Of a DNA stretch of 21,014 nucleotides, positions 8,872 through 15,657 are shown piece after piece. The stretch is taken from positions 1 to 21,014 of the forward strand of contig VBCQ01000306.1 of NCBI GenBank assembly GCA_005882155.1, read 5' to 3'. Under the pieces are notes generated by a model. It was given only the letters and a program-made list of their open reading frames with translations. It did no database searches and was not told where the DNA came from. This DNA is from Betaproteobacteria bacterium. Lineage in GTDB: Bacteria > Pseudomonadota > Gammaproteobacteria > Burkholderiales > Burkholderiaceae_C. A program made the position numbers and the translations under genes. The stretch's first letter is position 1, and each line of letters starts with the position of its first letter.

Positions 8872-9336
8872 TTAAAAGAGGGTGATGGAACCGGCGTCCA
8901 TCTCGTCCTGCGTCACGGGGTTGGGCCGAATCGGCGCTTCTTCGACGATCGCCATGCCGTCTTCGTCGTCGCCCATCGTCACGCGGGCAATCTGGTCGGC
9001 GCAGCTGCGCAAGCGCTGGTGCGTGTGGTTGATCAATTGCGAGGCCATGTCCTGGAACTGCAGCGCGGTGACGGCGCCGCCGAGCTGCTGGCCGAGCTGC
9101 TGGATGCGGGCCTGATAGGCATGGTTTGCGCTCGCGTCGGCCGGCGCAGCGTCCATCAGCGTCTGCACTTGCTGATAAGCACCGTGAAAGCTTTGCAGGA
9201 GGGTGTCGCATGACTGGGCGAGCAGCGTCTGCAGGCGGTCGAGGTCGTTCGTGGCCGTCATCAAGTGGTCTTGCAAATCGGCAGCCGCCAGCAGCGGAAG
9301 CGGACTCCCCGCGGGCTGCTCCTGGGCGTTATTCAT
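8872..9336 (-). CDS. cheZ: Short CheZ-like CheY-P phosphatase
   Basis: A 154-residue, mainly helical cytoplasmic protein and the first gene of the chemotaxis operon. The segment 'LQFQDMASQLINHTHQRL' aligns with the CheZ catalytic helix (FQDLTGQVI in E. coli). Asp96 and Gln100 keep the DxxxQ spacing of the residues that dephosphorylate CheY-P. The last residues, 'TQDEMDAGSITLF', resemble the acidic C-terminal CheY-docking peptide of CheZ, which also ends in Phe. It is shorter than typical CheZ (about 214 residues), mainly because the helical hairpin is reduced. The start at 9336 has GGAG 10 bases upstream. An alternative in-frame ATG at 9372 adds 12 residues ('MPRTSPSWSTTL') that look non-native. 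The assignment rests on these motifs and on position next to cheY. Confidence 0.72.
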   Translation of the reverse strand: MNNAQEQPAGSPLPLLAAADLQDHLMTATNDLDRLQTLLAQSCDTLLQSFHGAYQQVQTLMDAAPADASANHAYQARIQQLGQQLGGAVTALQFQDMASQLINHTHQRLRSCADQIARVTMGDDEDGMAIVEEAPIRPNPVTQDEMDAGSITLF

Positions 9337-9487
9337 CAGCGTCGTGCTCCACGATGGGCTTGTGCGTGGCATCGCCCTCGCCGCGCGCCCAGCGCACGGA
9401 CGCGTTCCAACGAGGCAATGGCCTGCTCATAGCAGCCATTTTCGGCAGCCTCTGCGCGGACATAAGCGAAATCACCGGGGGAAAGGT

Positions 9488-9520
9488 GGCGCAATTCCGA
9501 CCTGCGGTCGGGATTGCGCC
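9488..9520. repeat. 15-bp stem, 3-nt loop hairpin
   Basis: The arms ggcgcaattccgacc and ggtcgggattgcgcc pair over 15 positions with a single A/G mismatch around a TGC loop. It lies upstream of the che operon start. No T-run follows it. It looks like a REP/BIME-like intergenic palindrome rather than a terminator. Confidence 0.7.
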
Positions 9521-9524
9521 GACG

Positions 9525-9679
9525 GCGGCCTCTGGCCGGCATGACTTATCGCACAGCTCCCCCGCGCCCCCTCCTGTATAGACCGGGGAGATGAGTAACA
9601 GGTGTGCGAGGACATGGGTGACAGTCCAAGTGCAGGTTAGGGGAGCTGTGCGATACGCCGGCGCCGGCCAACGGCCGGC
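9525..9679. mobile_element. Inverted-repeat unit, possible MITE or IS relic
   Basis: A perfect 16-bp inverted repeat (tatcgcacagctcccc at 9547-9562; its complement at 9640-9655) encloses 77 bp. Outside it the two sides again match imperfectly as gccggcc-NNN-ggcc palindromes (9524-9540 and 9663-9679, 14 of 17 positions). The interior holds two related motifs, ggagatgagtaacag (9587-9601) and ggacatgggtgacag (9610-9624). These resemble sequence I associate with ends of IS481-type elements in Burkholderiales, but I cannot confirm that here. No transposase gene is present and no clear target-site duplication was seen. Confidence 0.5.
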
Positions 9680-9692
9680 TCTGCGCTGGCGG

Positions 9693-9698
9693 CATACT
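9693..9698 (+). promoter_or_regulatory. Candidate -10 element, leaderless start of the kinase
   Basis: CATACT (4 of 6 matches to TATAAT) lies 6 bases before the ATG at 9705, so transcription would begin at or very near the start codon. No Shine-Dalgarno sequence is present. An almost identical arrangement precedes the other plus-strand kinase at 12383. No good -35 box is visible, so this remains a prediction. Confidence 0.4.
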
Positions 9699-9704
9699 CG
9701 CCGC

Positions 9705-10868
9705 ATGTCCTCCTCCCTCCTCGATCGCCCGCTGCGACTGTTGCACCTCGAAGACTCGGAGCTCGACCACGAGTTGATGCTCGCGCACCTGCGGCGCGGC
9801 GCGCTCGCCGTCGAGGCCTTGCGGGTCGACTGCGAAGGCGACTACCTGCGGGCGCTCGAGCAGCCGTGGGACCTGATCGTCTCCGACTACAACTTGCCCG
9901 GCTTCTCGGGCTTGGTCGCGCTCGACCTGCTGAAGGCGTATGGGCGCGATGTGCCGTTCGTGCTGGTGTCGGGCGAGATCGGCGAAGACACCGCGGTCGA
10001 GGCGATGCGCAACGGCGCCAGCGACTATCTACTGAAGAACAATCTGGCGCGGTTGGTGCCGGCCATTTTTCACGCCATCGAAGCGAGCGAGACGCGGCGC
10101 GCCCGCGAACGCGCCGACCTCGAGCTCGGCGCGTCGAAGCAGCGCTTGCATGAGCTCGCGCAGCACTTGCAGACCAGCGTCGAGATGGAGCGCGCCGCGA
10201 TCGCGCGCGAGATTCACGACGACGTCGGCGGGTCGCTGACCGCGCTGAAGTTCGACCTCGCCTGGATCGCCCGTCACTCCGACACGACCGAAGTCGTGGC
10301 GCGGGCTGCCGGTGCGCTCGAAACGGTCTCGCTCGCGATCGAAGCCAGTCAGCGCATCATGCACAACCTGCGCCCGGCGATCCTCGAGCAAGGCCTGGTC
10401 GCCGCGCTGCAGTGGATGGCGGCCCGATTCGAAAAGCGTACCGGCGTTTCTTGCGTGCTGCGAACCCCGCACGCCGGGTTGCCCTCGATCCAGCATCTGC
10501 CGGCGGGTGTTCCCCTGGTGGCCTACCGCACCGCGCAAGAAGCTCTGACCAACGTCACCAAGCACGCGCAGGCGACGCGGGTCGAGATCGACCTCGCGCT
10601 GGCCGGCCGCGTGCTGTCGCTTGAAGTCAGCGACAACGGCCGTGGCCTGAGCCAGGACGATCTTGCGAAAGTGCGCTCGTTCGGCATCCGCGGCCTGCAC
10701 GAGCGCGCGCGCACGGTCGGCGGCTGGGTCGATCTGAGCAGCGGCCCAGGCGGCACGACGCTGATCCTCTCGGTGCCCTTGCAAGAGGCCGACGAGGCGG
10801 GCGACACTGCAGAGCCGCCGACACCGGGGCCGGACATCGAAGACCCGACGGGCTGGGGAGACCTATGA
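9705..10868 (+). CDS. REC-histidine kinase (HisKA_3 / NarX-type)
   Basis: Soluble sensor kinase of 387 residues with no membrane segment. An N-terminal receiver domain (about 9-125) has acidic residues Glu16-Asp17, phospho-acceptor Asp61 in 'VSDYNLPGFSG' and Lys111. A helical linker (about 128-160) leads to a HisKA_3 dimerisation region with His171 in 'AREIHDDVGGSLTALK'. The HATPase has N-box 'QEALTNVTKHA' (278-288) and G-box 'DNGRGL' (310-315). The C-terminal tail (362-387) is acidic and Pro-rich. The start at 9705 is chosen because the receiver domain begins just after it; the upstream ATG at 9591 would read through the repeat unit. The stop overlaps the next start by ATGA, so the regulator that follows is the likely phosphotransfer partner. 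The N-terminal receiver suggests that another kinase acts upstream of it. Confidence 0.93.
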   Translation: MSSSLLDRPLRLLHLEDSELDHELMLAHLRRGALAVEALRVDCEGDYLRALEQPWDLIVSDYNLPGFSGLVALDLLKAYGRDVPFVLVSGEIGEDTAVEAMRNGASDYLLKNNLARLVPAIFHAIEASETRRARERADLELGASKQRLHELAQHLQTSVEMERAAIAREIHDDVGGSLTALKFDLAWIARHSDTTEVVARAAGALETVSLAIEASQRIMHNLRPAILEQGLVAALQWMAARFEKRTGVSCVLRTPHAGLPSIQHLPAGVPLVAYRTAQEALTNVTKHAQATRVEIDLALAGRVLSLEVSDNGRGLSQDDLAKVRSFGIRGLHERARTVGGWVDLSSGPGGTTLILSVPLQEADEAGDTAEPPTPGPDIEDPTGWGDL

Positions 10869-11500
10869 TCAAGGTGATTCTTTGCGACGACCACGCGTTG
10901 ATCCGGCGCGGCATTCGCGACACCTTGTCCGATGCGAGCGACATCCAGGTCGTCGGCGAGGCCGGCGACTACGGCGAGCTGCGCACGCTGATGCGCGCCA
11001 CGCCGTGCGACGTGCTCGTCCTTGACATCAATCTGCCGGGCCGCAGCGGCCTCGACGTGCTGCATGTGCTGAAGGACGAAGGCTCGTCGCTTCGCGTGCT
11101 CGTCGTGTCGATGTACCCCGAAGACCAGTACGCGATCCGCGCGCTGCGCGCCGGCGCGTTCGGCTACGTCAACAAGGGCGGCGACCCGGCGCTGATCGTC
11201 GCCGCGGTGCGCACGGTGGCGCAAGGCCGCAAGTACGTCACGCCGGAGATTGCGCAGATGCTGGTCGAGAGTCTGACCACGCCGATGAGCGAGATGGCGC
11301 ACGAAAAGCTGTCGGACCGCGAGCTGCAGACGCTGGTGATGATCGCATCGGGCAAGCGGCTGTCGGACATCGCCGAGGAGCTGATGCTGAGCCCGAAGAC
11401 CGTCAGCGTCTATCGCGCTCGTGTGCTCGAGAAGCTCGGCTTGGCGAACAACTCGGAGTTGACGGTGTATGCGATTCGCAATGGCTTGGTGGGGAATTGA
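10865..11500 (+). CDS. NarL/FixJ-family response regulator
   Basis: DNA-binding two-component regulator of 211 residues. The receiver domain (1-120) has Asp8-Asp9, phospho-acceptor Asp54 in 'VLDINLPGRSG', Ser82 in 'VVSMYP' and Lys104 in 'YVNKGG'. The LuxR-type helix-turn-helix follows, from 'KLSDRELQTLVMIASGKRLSDIAEELMLSPKTVSVYRARVLEKLGL' (split here at 'ASGKRLSDIA' as the first helices and 'LSPKTVSVYRARVLEKL' as the recognition region). It overlaps the kinase stop by four bases (ATGA) and has GGGGAG just upstream, indicating translational coupling. It ends 9 bp before the stop of the convergent binding-protein gene. Target genes are not evident. Confidence 0.95.
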   Translation: MIKVILCDDHALIRRGIRDTLSDASDIQVVGEAGDYGELRTLMRATPCDVLVLDINLPGRSGLDVLHVLKDEGSSLRVLVVSMYPEDQYAIRALRAGAFGYVNKGGDPALIVAAVRTVAQGRKYVTPEIAQMLVESLTTPMSEMAHEKLSDRELQTLVMIASGKRLSDIAEELMLSPKTVSVYRARVLEKLGLANNSELTVYAIRNGLVGN

Positions 11501-11509
11501 GGAACAGCT

Positions 11510-12286
11510 CTACTTCGCCGAAAACTCTTTCGCCGCCTCCCTCCGATAACGCTCGATCAACCCCTCCGCCTTCATCTGCTTGAGCGTCGCGGCGAGTGGC
11601 GTCGCCAATTCCGCGCGCTTGCGGTGCAGATACGGGTACAGCGGCACCGGCTCGCCGAGCGGCAGCAGGACGCGGATTCCGGTCACGCCCTTGTATTCGG
11701 CAGACTGCTGCACCGCCCACATCGCAAGGTCGATTTCGCACAAAAATGCGATGCGCTGAACGAGCAGCAGATTGAGCCCTTGCTCGGGAGTCGTCACCTC
11801 GGACAGGCGCTCGCTGGGAAGCAGCGGCTTCAACGTGTTCTCGCACACGCCGACCCCGCGCCGCAGCGCGCCGACCCACGGCGTCGCCGGCAAGTCGCTG
11901 AGGCGATCGAGCCGCAAGGCCGGGTTCGCGGTGAAGAGGGCGAACCGCACACTGAACACCGGCTCCTCGACGCGAACCAGATTCGGGTGCGCCGCGGCAT
12001 AAGCGTGCACGCGCACGAACTCCCCGTCGATACCGCCCTCGTCGAGCGTGGTGGACAGCCGCTTGGTCGGATAGACGGCGAACTCGATCGGGATGCCGAG
12101 CCGCCTGAAGGCCTCGGCATAGATGCGCCGCATCCAGATGCCGGTGACGGAGACGGCTTCCTGATCGCTACCGAGGACGACCGTGTCCGGCGACGCTGCG
12201 CGTGCCGGCTCAGGCAGCATCAACAGCAAAGCGACCAGCCAGGCCGACAACGCCAGCCGGCGCGAACGCGGCGCAAGAGATGTCAT
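11510..12286 (-). CDS. Periplasmic solute-binding protein, SBP_bac_3-like
   Basis: Secreted protein of 258 residues. The N-terminus has Arg residues, a hydrophobic core 'LALSAWLVALLLML' and an ARA-AS cleavage site near residue 30, a typical Sec signal peptide. The mature part resembles the polar-amino-acid-type binding-protein family: a 'Y.EAF.RLGI..EF..YP.KR' N-lobe, 'GGIDGEFVRV' in the first crossover, and 'VGVCENTLK' followed by 'LNLLLVQRIAFLCEID' in the second lobe. Cys148 and Cys183 could form a disulphide. No permease or ATPase gene is nearby. The gene is divergent from a membrane hybrid kinase with a 96-bp gap, so it may be a sensory accessory rather than a transporter subunit. The start at 12286 has GGAAA close upstream; the ATG 10 codons earlier has none. 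Confidence 0.83.
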   Translation of the reverse strand: MTSLAPRSRRLALSAWLVALLLMLPEPARAASPDTVVLGSDQEAVSVTGIWMRRIYAEAFRRLGIPIEFAVYPTKRLSTTLDEGGIDGEFVRVHAYAAAHPNLVRVEEPVFSVRFALFTANPALRLDRLSDLPATPWVGALRRGVGVCENTLKPLLPSERLSEVTTPEQGLNLLLVQRIAFLCEIDLAMWAVQQSAEYKGVTGIRVLLPLGEPVPLYPYLHRKRAELATPLAATLKQMKAEGLIERYRREAAKEFSAK

Positions 12287-12368
12287 GGCTTTCCGTGTGC
12301 AGTGCAGAGGAATCATCGGCCATGCACCACGGTGTTGCAAGGACGCTCGGAGTGCGGCGCGCGGCGGC

Positions 12369-12374
12369 ATACTA
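12369..12374 (+). promoter_or_regulatory. Candidate -10 element, leaderless start of the hybrid kinase
   Basis: CATACT within 'gcggcatactaggcgccga' lies 8 bases before the ATG at 12383, with no Shine-Dalgarno sequence between them. The context ggcggcatact is shared exactly with the element before the kinase at 9705. TTGCAA at 12335-12340 is too far upstream to be a normal -35 box for it. Confidence 0.4.
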
Positions 12375-12382
12375 GGCGCCGA

Positions 12383-15300
12383 ATGAACGCGAACCAGGAA
12401 GGCAAGGCACGGGAGACGCCGCGGCGCCGTCCACGCTCGCTTTTTTTCGCGATCGCGATGGCGGTGTGCATCGGCCTCATCGTACCGGCGGTCCTGATCG
12501 GCGTCGTGTTGATCGGCGTGCGCGAGCCGCAACTCGCTGCGCTGCGCCAGCAGCAGGAGCTGCAGGCGCGGCTCGATGTGCTCGCGCAAAGCCTCGCCGA
12601 ACTCGTCTGGTCGCTCGACGTGGCGGCCGCGCGCGAAGTGGTGCAGGCGGCGCTGAAGTCGCCCGATGTCGTCGGCGTTCGAGTGACCGACGTCGGGCAG
12701 GGCAAGGCCTTGGTCGATGTGCACCTGACCGAGCGGCAGCACGGCAAGCTGATGAGCGGCGAGCGCGATATCGTCCGGCGCGGCAAGCTGATCGGCCGCG
12801 TCGCGATCGAGATCGACGACCGCGTGGCCGCGGCGGCGCTGCGCGAGCAGCGCCAGCTTTACCTGCTGACGGTATCGGGCCAGGTCCTGTTCTCGCTGGC
12901 GCTGATCGTGCTGCTGCTCAATGCGCGCGTCGCGCGGCCGCTGCGCGAGCTCGGGCGTTTTGCCGGCGATGTCGGTGCCGGCCAGTTCTCGGCCGCTCTC
13001 GTCCATCCGCACGACGACGAGATCGGCCGCCTCGGCGAGCGGCTCACCAACATGCGCGACGCGTTGCAGCAGCTGTTCGACGAGCAGCGCACCTTGCTCG
13101 ATCGAGTCCGCGACGAAGAGGCCCATGCGCAGCGCCAGGCACGCTTCTATGCGGCGCTGTCGCGCTCGAATCAGCTCATCGTTCGCGAGCACGACGAGCC
13201 GACGCTGTATGCCGAGATCTGCCGCATCTGCGTCGAGACCGGTCACGCGACGATGGCTTGCATCTGGCTGCTCGACGGCGACAACGCGCGCATCGCCGCG
13301 TCGGCCGGCCCTGTCGAAGGCATGCTCTCGAGCGGCGCACTGCAGGGCGACCCGAGCACCACCGGCGTTCCGCCGCTGGTGGCGCTGGCATTGCGCGACG
13401 GACAGCACGCCGTCAGCAACGAATTCCTCACCGATCCGCGTACCGCGCCGTATCACGCTCGCGCTGCGGCGCACGGCGTGCACGCTGCGGCGGTATTCCC
13501 GGTGCACCGCGGAGCGGGTGTGGTCGGTGCCGTGAGCCTGCACTCGAGCGAGGCCGGCGTATTCGACGACGCCGTTGTCGAGCTGCTCGACGAAATGGCG
13601 CGCGACCTGTCGTTCGCACTCGCCAACACCGATCGCGAGGCGGCGCGCGTCGCCGCGCTGCGCGAAGTCGAGGCGGGCTTGGAGCGGCAGCGCCGCGTGT
13701 TCGGCGCGGCGCCGGTGTCGATCGTCATCAGCACACTCGGCGAAAGCAGCATCCTCGAAGCGAACGCCGCGGCCTGCGAGCGCTACGGCTTCAGCCGTGA
13801 CGAGATGATCGGGCGCAGCTGGCCGCAGCTCGGCGTCGGCTTGGCGCCGAGCGAGCGTGCGCGCCTGACGCAAGCGCTCGAGCGCGACGGCGCAGTGCGC
13901 GACTTCGAGACCCGCGTGAGCGTGCGCTCCGGGGAGCTGCGCGACGTGCTGATGAACGCCGACCACATCGAGTTTGGCGGGCGCGATTGCATGATGACGA
14001 TCGCCACCGACATCACCGAGCGCAAGCGCATGGAGCACGCGCTGCGCGAGAGCGAGGCACGCCTGTCGGGCATCGTCGAGACGGCGATGGATGCGATCGT
14101 CACCATCGACACGCAGCAGCGCATCGTCGTCTTCAACCGTGCGGCAGCGCAGATGTTTCGCATCGCCGCCGCGCAGGTGCTGGGCGGGCCGCTCGACCGC
14201 TTCATTCCGCCGCGGCTGCGCGCCATCCACCGCGACCATGTGGTGGCGTATGCCGCGTCGGGCGAGTCGCCGCGGCGCATGGGCGAGGCACGGCGACTGT
14301 CCGGGCTGCGTGCCGACGGCGAAGAGTTTCCGATCGCCGCATCGATCTCGCGCTCCGGCGAGGGCGAGCACCTGCTGATGACGGTGGTCGCGCGCGACAC
14401 GACGACCGAGCTCGAAAGCGAGCGCGCGCGCCAGGCGCGGCTCGACGCCGAAGCGGCCAGCCGCGCCAAGACCGATTTCCTCTCGCGCATGAGCCACGAG
14501 CTGCGCACGCCGTTGAACGCGGTGCTCGGTTTTTCACAGCTGCTGCAGTCGGATCCGCAAGCGCAGCTGTCGGAGCGCCAGCAGGCGCAGGTCGAATCGA
14601 TCCGCCAAGCCGGCTGCCAGCTGCTCGCGCTGATCAACGACGTGCTCGATGTCTCGCGCATCGAGGCCGGCCGGCTGCAGATGGATGCGCGCAGCGTGGA
14701 CCTCGGCGGCATCCTCGACGAGGTGCACGCCTTGCTGCGCGAGCAGGCCGAGCGCCACGGCGTCGTGCTCGACGCGGCGTATCGCAAGCAGCCGCCGGCG
14801 CGGGTCTGGGGCGACCCGGTGCGGGTTCGCCAAGTGCTGCTCAACGTCGTCGGCAACGCGGTGAAATACAACCGGCCGGGCGGCGTAGTGCGCATCGAGA
14901 GCGCCGTGCTGGCAACGGCGGTGCAAGTACAGGTGGCCGATACGGGGCTGGGCATGACACGCGATCAGCTCGATCATCTGTACGAGCCGTTCAACCGCCT
15001 CGGCCGCGAGCGCGGTGGCATCGAAGGTACCGGCATCGGCATGGCACTGTCGCGCCAGCTGCTCGAGTTGATGAATGGCGCGATCGCGGTCGAAAGCAAA
15101 GCCGGTCACGGCACGACCGTGCGCGTGACGCTGCCGCTGCCGCTCGCCGGCGCGCTGCCGGAGCGGCCCGCTGCAGCAGTGGCGCGCCGCGACGAGTCGC
15201 ACGGCGAGCCGGCCGGTGTGCTGCTGTACATCGAAGACAACCCGATCAATGCGATGCTCGTCGAGCAGCTGCTCGCGCCATGGACGCAACTGCGGCTCGC

Positions 15301-15589
15301 GCAGGCGAGCGACGGCGGCCAAGGCATCGAGCTCGCGCGGCGCTTGAAGCCCGACGTCGTCCTGCTCGACATGCGCCTGCCCGACATGGACGGCTCCAAG
15401 GTCCTCGAAGTGCTGCGCGCCGACCCCGCCACGCGAGACCTCTGCATCGTCGCGTTGTCGGCCAGCGCGATGCCCGAAGACATCGCCCTCGCGCGCCGCT
15501 GCGGCGCGTCGGACTACTGGACCAAGCCGCTGGACGCGGATCGGTTCTTGGCCGATGTGCGAGCGCTGTTGCCCGTCGCAGTGCGCTAG
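12383..15589 (+). CDS. Membrane hybrid histidine kinase (sensor-HAMP-GAF-PAS-PAS-HK-REC)
   Basis: Sensor kinase of 1068 residues. TM1 is about 20-45. A small extracytoplasmic domain (about 47-158) contains 'LVWSLDVAAAREVVQAAL', reminiscent of CHASE-type sensors. TM2 is about 160-180 and HAMP about 181-235. A GAF-like domain is about 255-415. PAS domains are about 430-550, ending 'TDITERKRM', and 560-675. HisKA has His705 in 'SRMSHELRTPLNAVLGF'. HATPase has N-box 'NVVGNAVKYN' and G-boxes 'DTGLGM' and 'GTGIGMALS'. The C-terminal receiver has Glu951-Asp952, Asp996 in 'LLDMRLPDMDG' and Lys1048. There is no HPt domain, so output would need a separate phosphotransfer protein. The reading frame runs far upstream of the chosen ATG, but that part is antisense to the binding-protein gene. 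The start at 12383 puts a basic segment before TM1. Confidence 0.94.
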   Translation: MNANQEGKARETPRRRPRSLFFAIAMAVCIGLIVPAVLIGVVLIGVREPQLAALRQQQELQARLDVLAQSLAELVWSLDVAAAREVVQAALKSPDVVGVRVTDVGQGKALVDVHLTERQHGKLMSGERDIVRRGKLIGRVAIEIDDRVAAAALREQRQLYLLTVSGQVLFSLALIVLLLNARVARPLRELGRFAGDVGAGQFSAALVHPHDDEIGRLGERLTNMRDALQQLFDEQRTLLDRVRDEEAHAQRQARFYAALSRSNQLIVREHDEPTLYAEICRICVETGHATMACIWLLDGDNARIAASAGPVEGMLSSGALQGDPSTTGVPPLVALALRDGQHAVSNEFLTDPRTAPYHARAAAHGVHAAAVFPVHRGAGVVGAVSLHSSEAGVFDDAVVELLDEMARDLSFALANTDREAARVAALREVEAGLERQRRVFGAAPVSIVISTLGESSILEANAAACERYGFSRDEMIGRSWPQLGVGLAPSERARLTQALERDGAVRDFETRVSVRSGELRDVLMNADHIEFGGRDCMMTIATDITERKRMEHALRESEARLSGIVETAMDAIVTIDTQQRIVVFNRAAAQMFRIAAAQVLGGPLDRFIPPRLRAIHRDHVVAYAASGESPRRMGEARRLSGLRADGEEFPIAASISRSGEGEHLLMTVVARDTTTELESERARQARLDAEAASRAKTDFLSRMSHELRTPLNAVLGFSQLLQSDPQAQLSERQQAQVESIRQAGCQLLALINDVLDVSRIEAGRLQMDARSVDLGGILDEVHALLREQAERHGVVLDAAYRKQPPARVWGDPVRVRQVLLNVVGNAVKYNRPGGVVRIESAVLATAVQVQVADTGLGMTRDQLDHLYEPFNRLGRERGGIEGTGIGMALSRQLLELMNGAIAVESKAGHGTTVRVTLPLPLAGALPERPAAAVARRDESHGEPAGVLLYIEDNPINAMLVEQLLAPWTQLRLAQASDGGQGIELARRLKPDVVLLDMRLPDMDGSKVLEVLRADPATRDLCIVALSASAMPEDIALARRCGASDYWTKPLDADRFLADVRALLPVAVR

Positions 15590-15593
15590 TTTT

Positions 15594-15651
15594 TTCTTCC
15601 CTCTCCAAGGGCCACGAAGAGACCCCTTCGTGGCCCTTGGAGAGGGAGGAA
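15594..15651. terminator. Long perfect hairpin between convergent kinases
   Basis: The 26-bp arms (15594-15619 and 15626-15651) pair with 25 Watson-Crick pairs and one T-G wobble around a 6-nt loop. It starts 4 bases after the stop of the plus-strand hybrid kinase and ends 6 bases before the stop of the minus-strand one. It could terminate both transcripts. However, the T-run (15590-15595) precedes the stem on the plus strand, and no T-run follows it in either direction. A mobile palindromic repeat is an equally good reading. Confidence 0.55.
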
Positions 15652-15657
15652 TACTGC

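Larger units (their letters stand above)
9337..9704. other. Non-coding 368-bp spacer made of inverted repeats
   Basis: Between the divergent cheZ-like and kinase genes I see no convincing coding sequence. Open frames exist on both strands but lack family resemblance, and they overlap the palindromes. The stretch holds a small palindrome at 9423-9435, a strong hairpin at 9488-9520, a 155-bp inverted-repeat unit at 9525-9679 and a candidate -10 element at 9693-9698. Promoters for both flanking operons should lie here. The che promoter was not identified. Confidence 0.6.

Noticed and set aside
9329..9706. Possible small gene upstream of and overlapping the cheZ-like gene (minus-strand frames ending at 9329 and 9336)
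   Set aside because: One stretch ('AENGCYEQAIASLERVRA') looks protein-like and the stop overlaps the cheZ-like ATG. However, the frames run through palindromes and the inverted-repeat unit, no single frame stays plausible, and no family is recognisable. Repeat DNA is the better explanation.
11624..12382. N-terminal extension of the plus-strand hybrid kinase
   Set aside because: The extension is antisense to the binding-protein gene and lacks domain character. The ATG at 12383 gives a basic N-terminus followed directly by TM1.
11510..14497. A 995-codon open frame on the minus strand
   Set aside because: Only its last 258 codons (from 12286) form a recognisable protein with a signal peptide. 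The rest is antisense to the hybrid kinase, with His/Arg/Ala-rich composition typical of GC-rich shadow frames.
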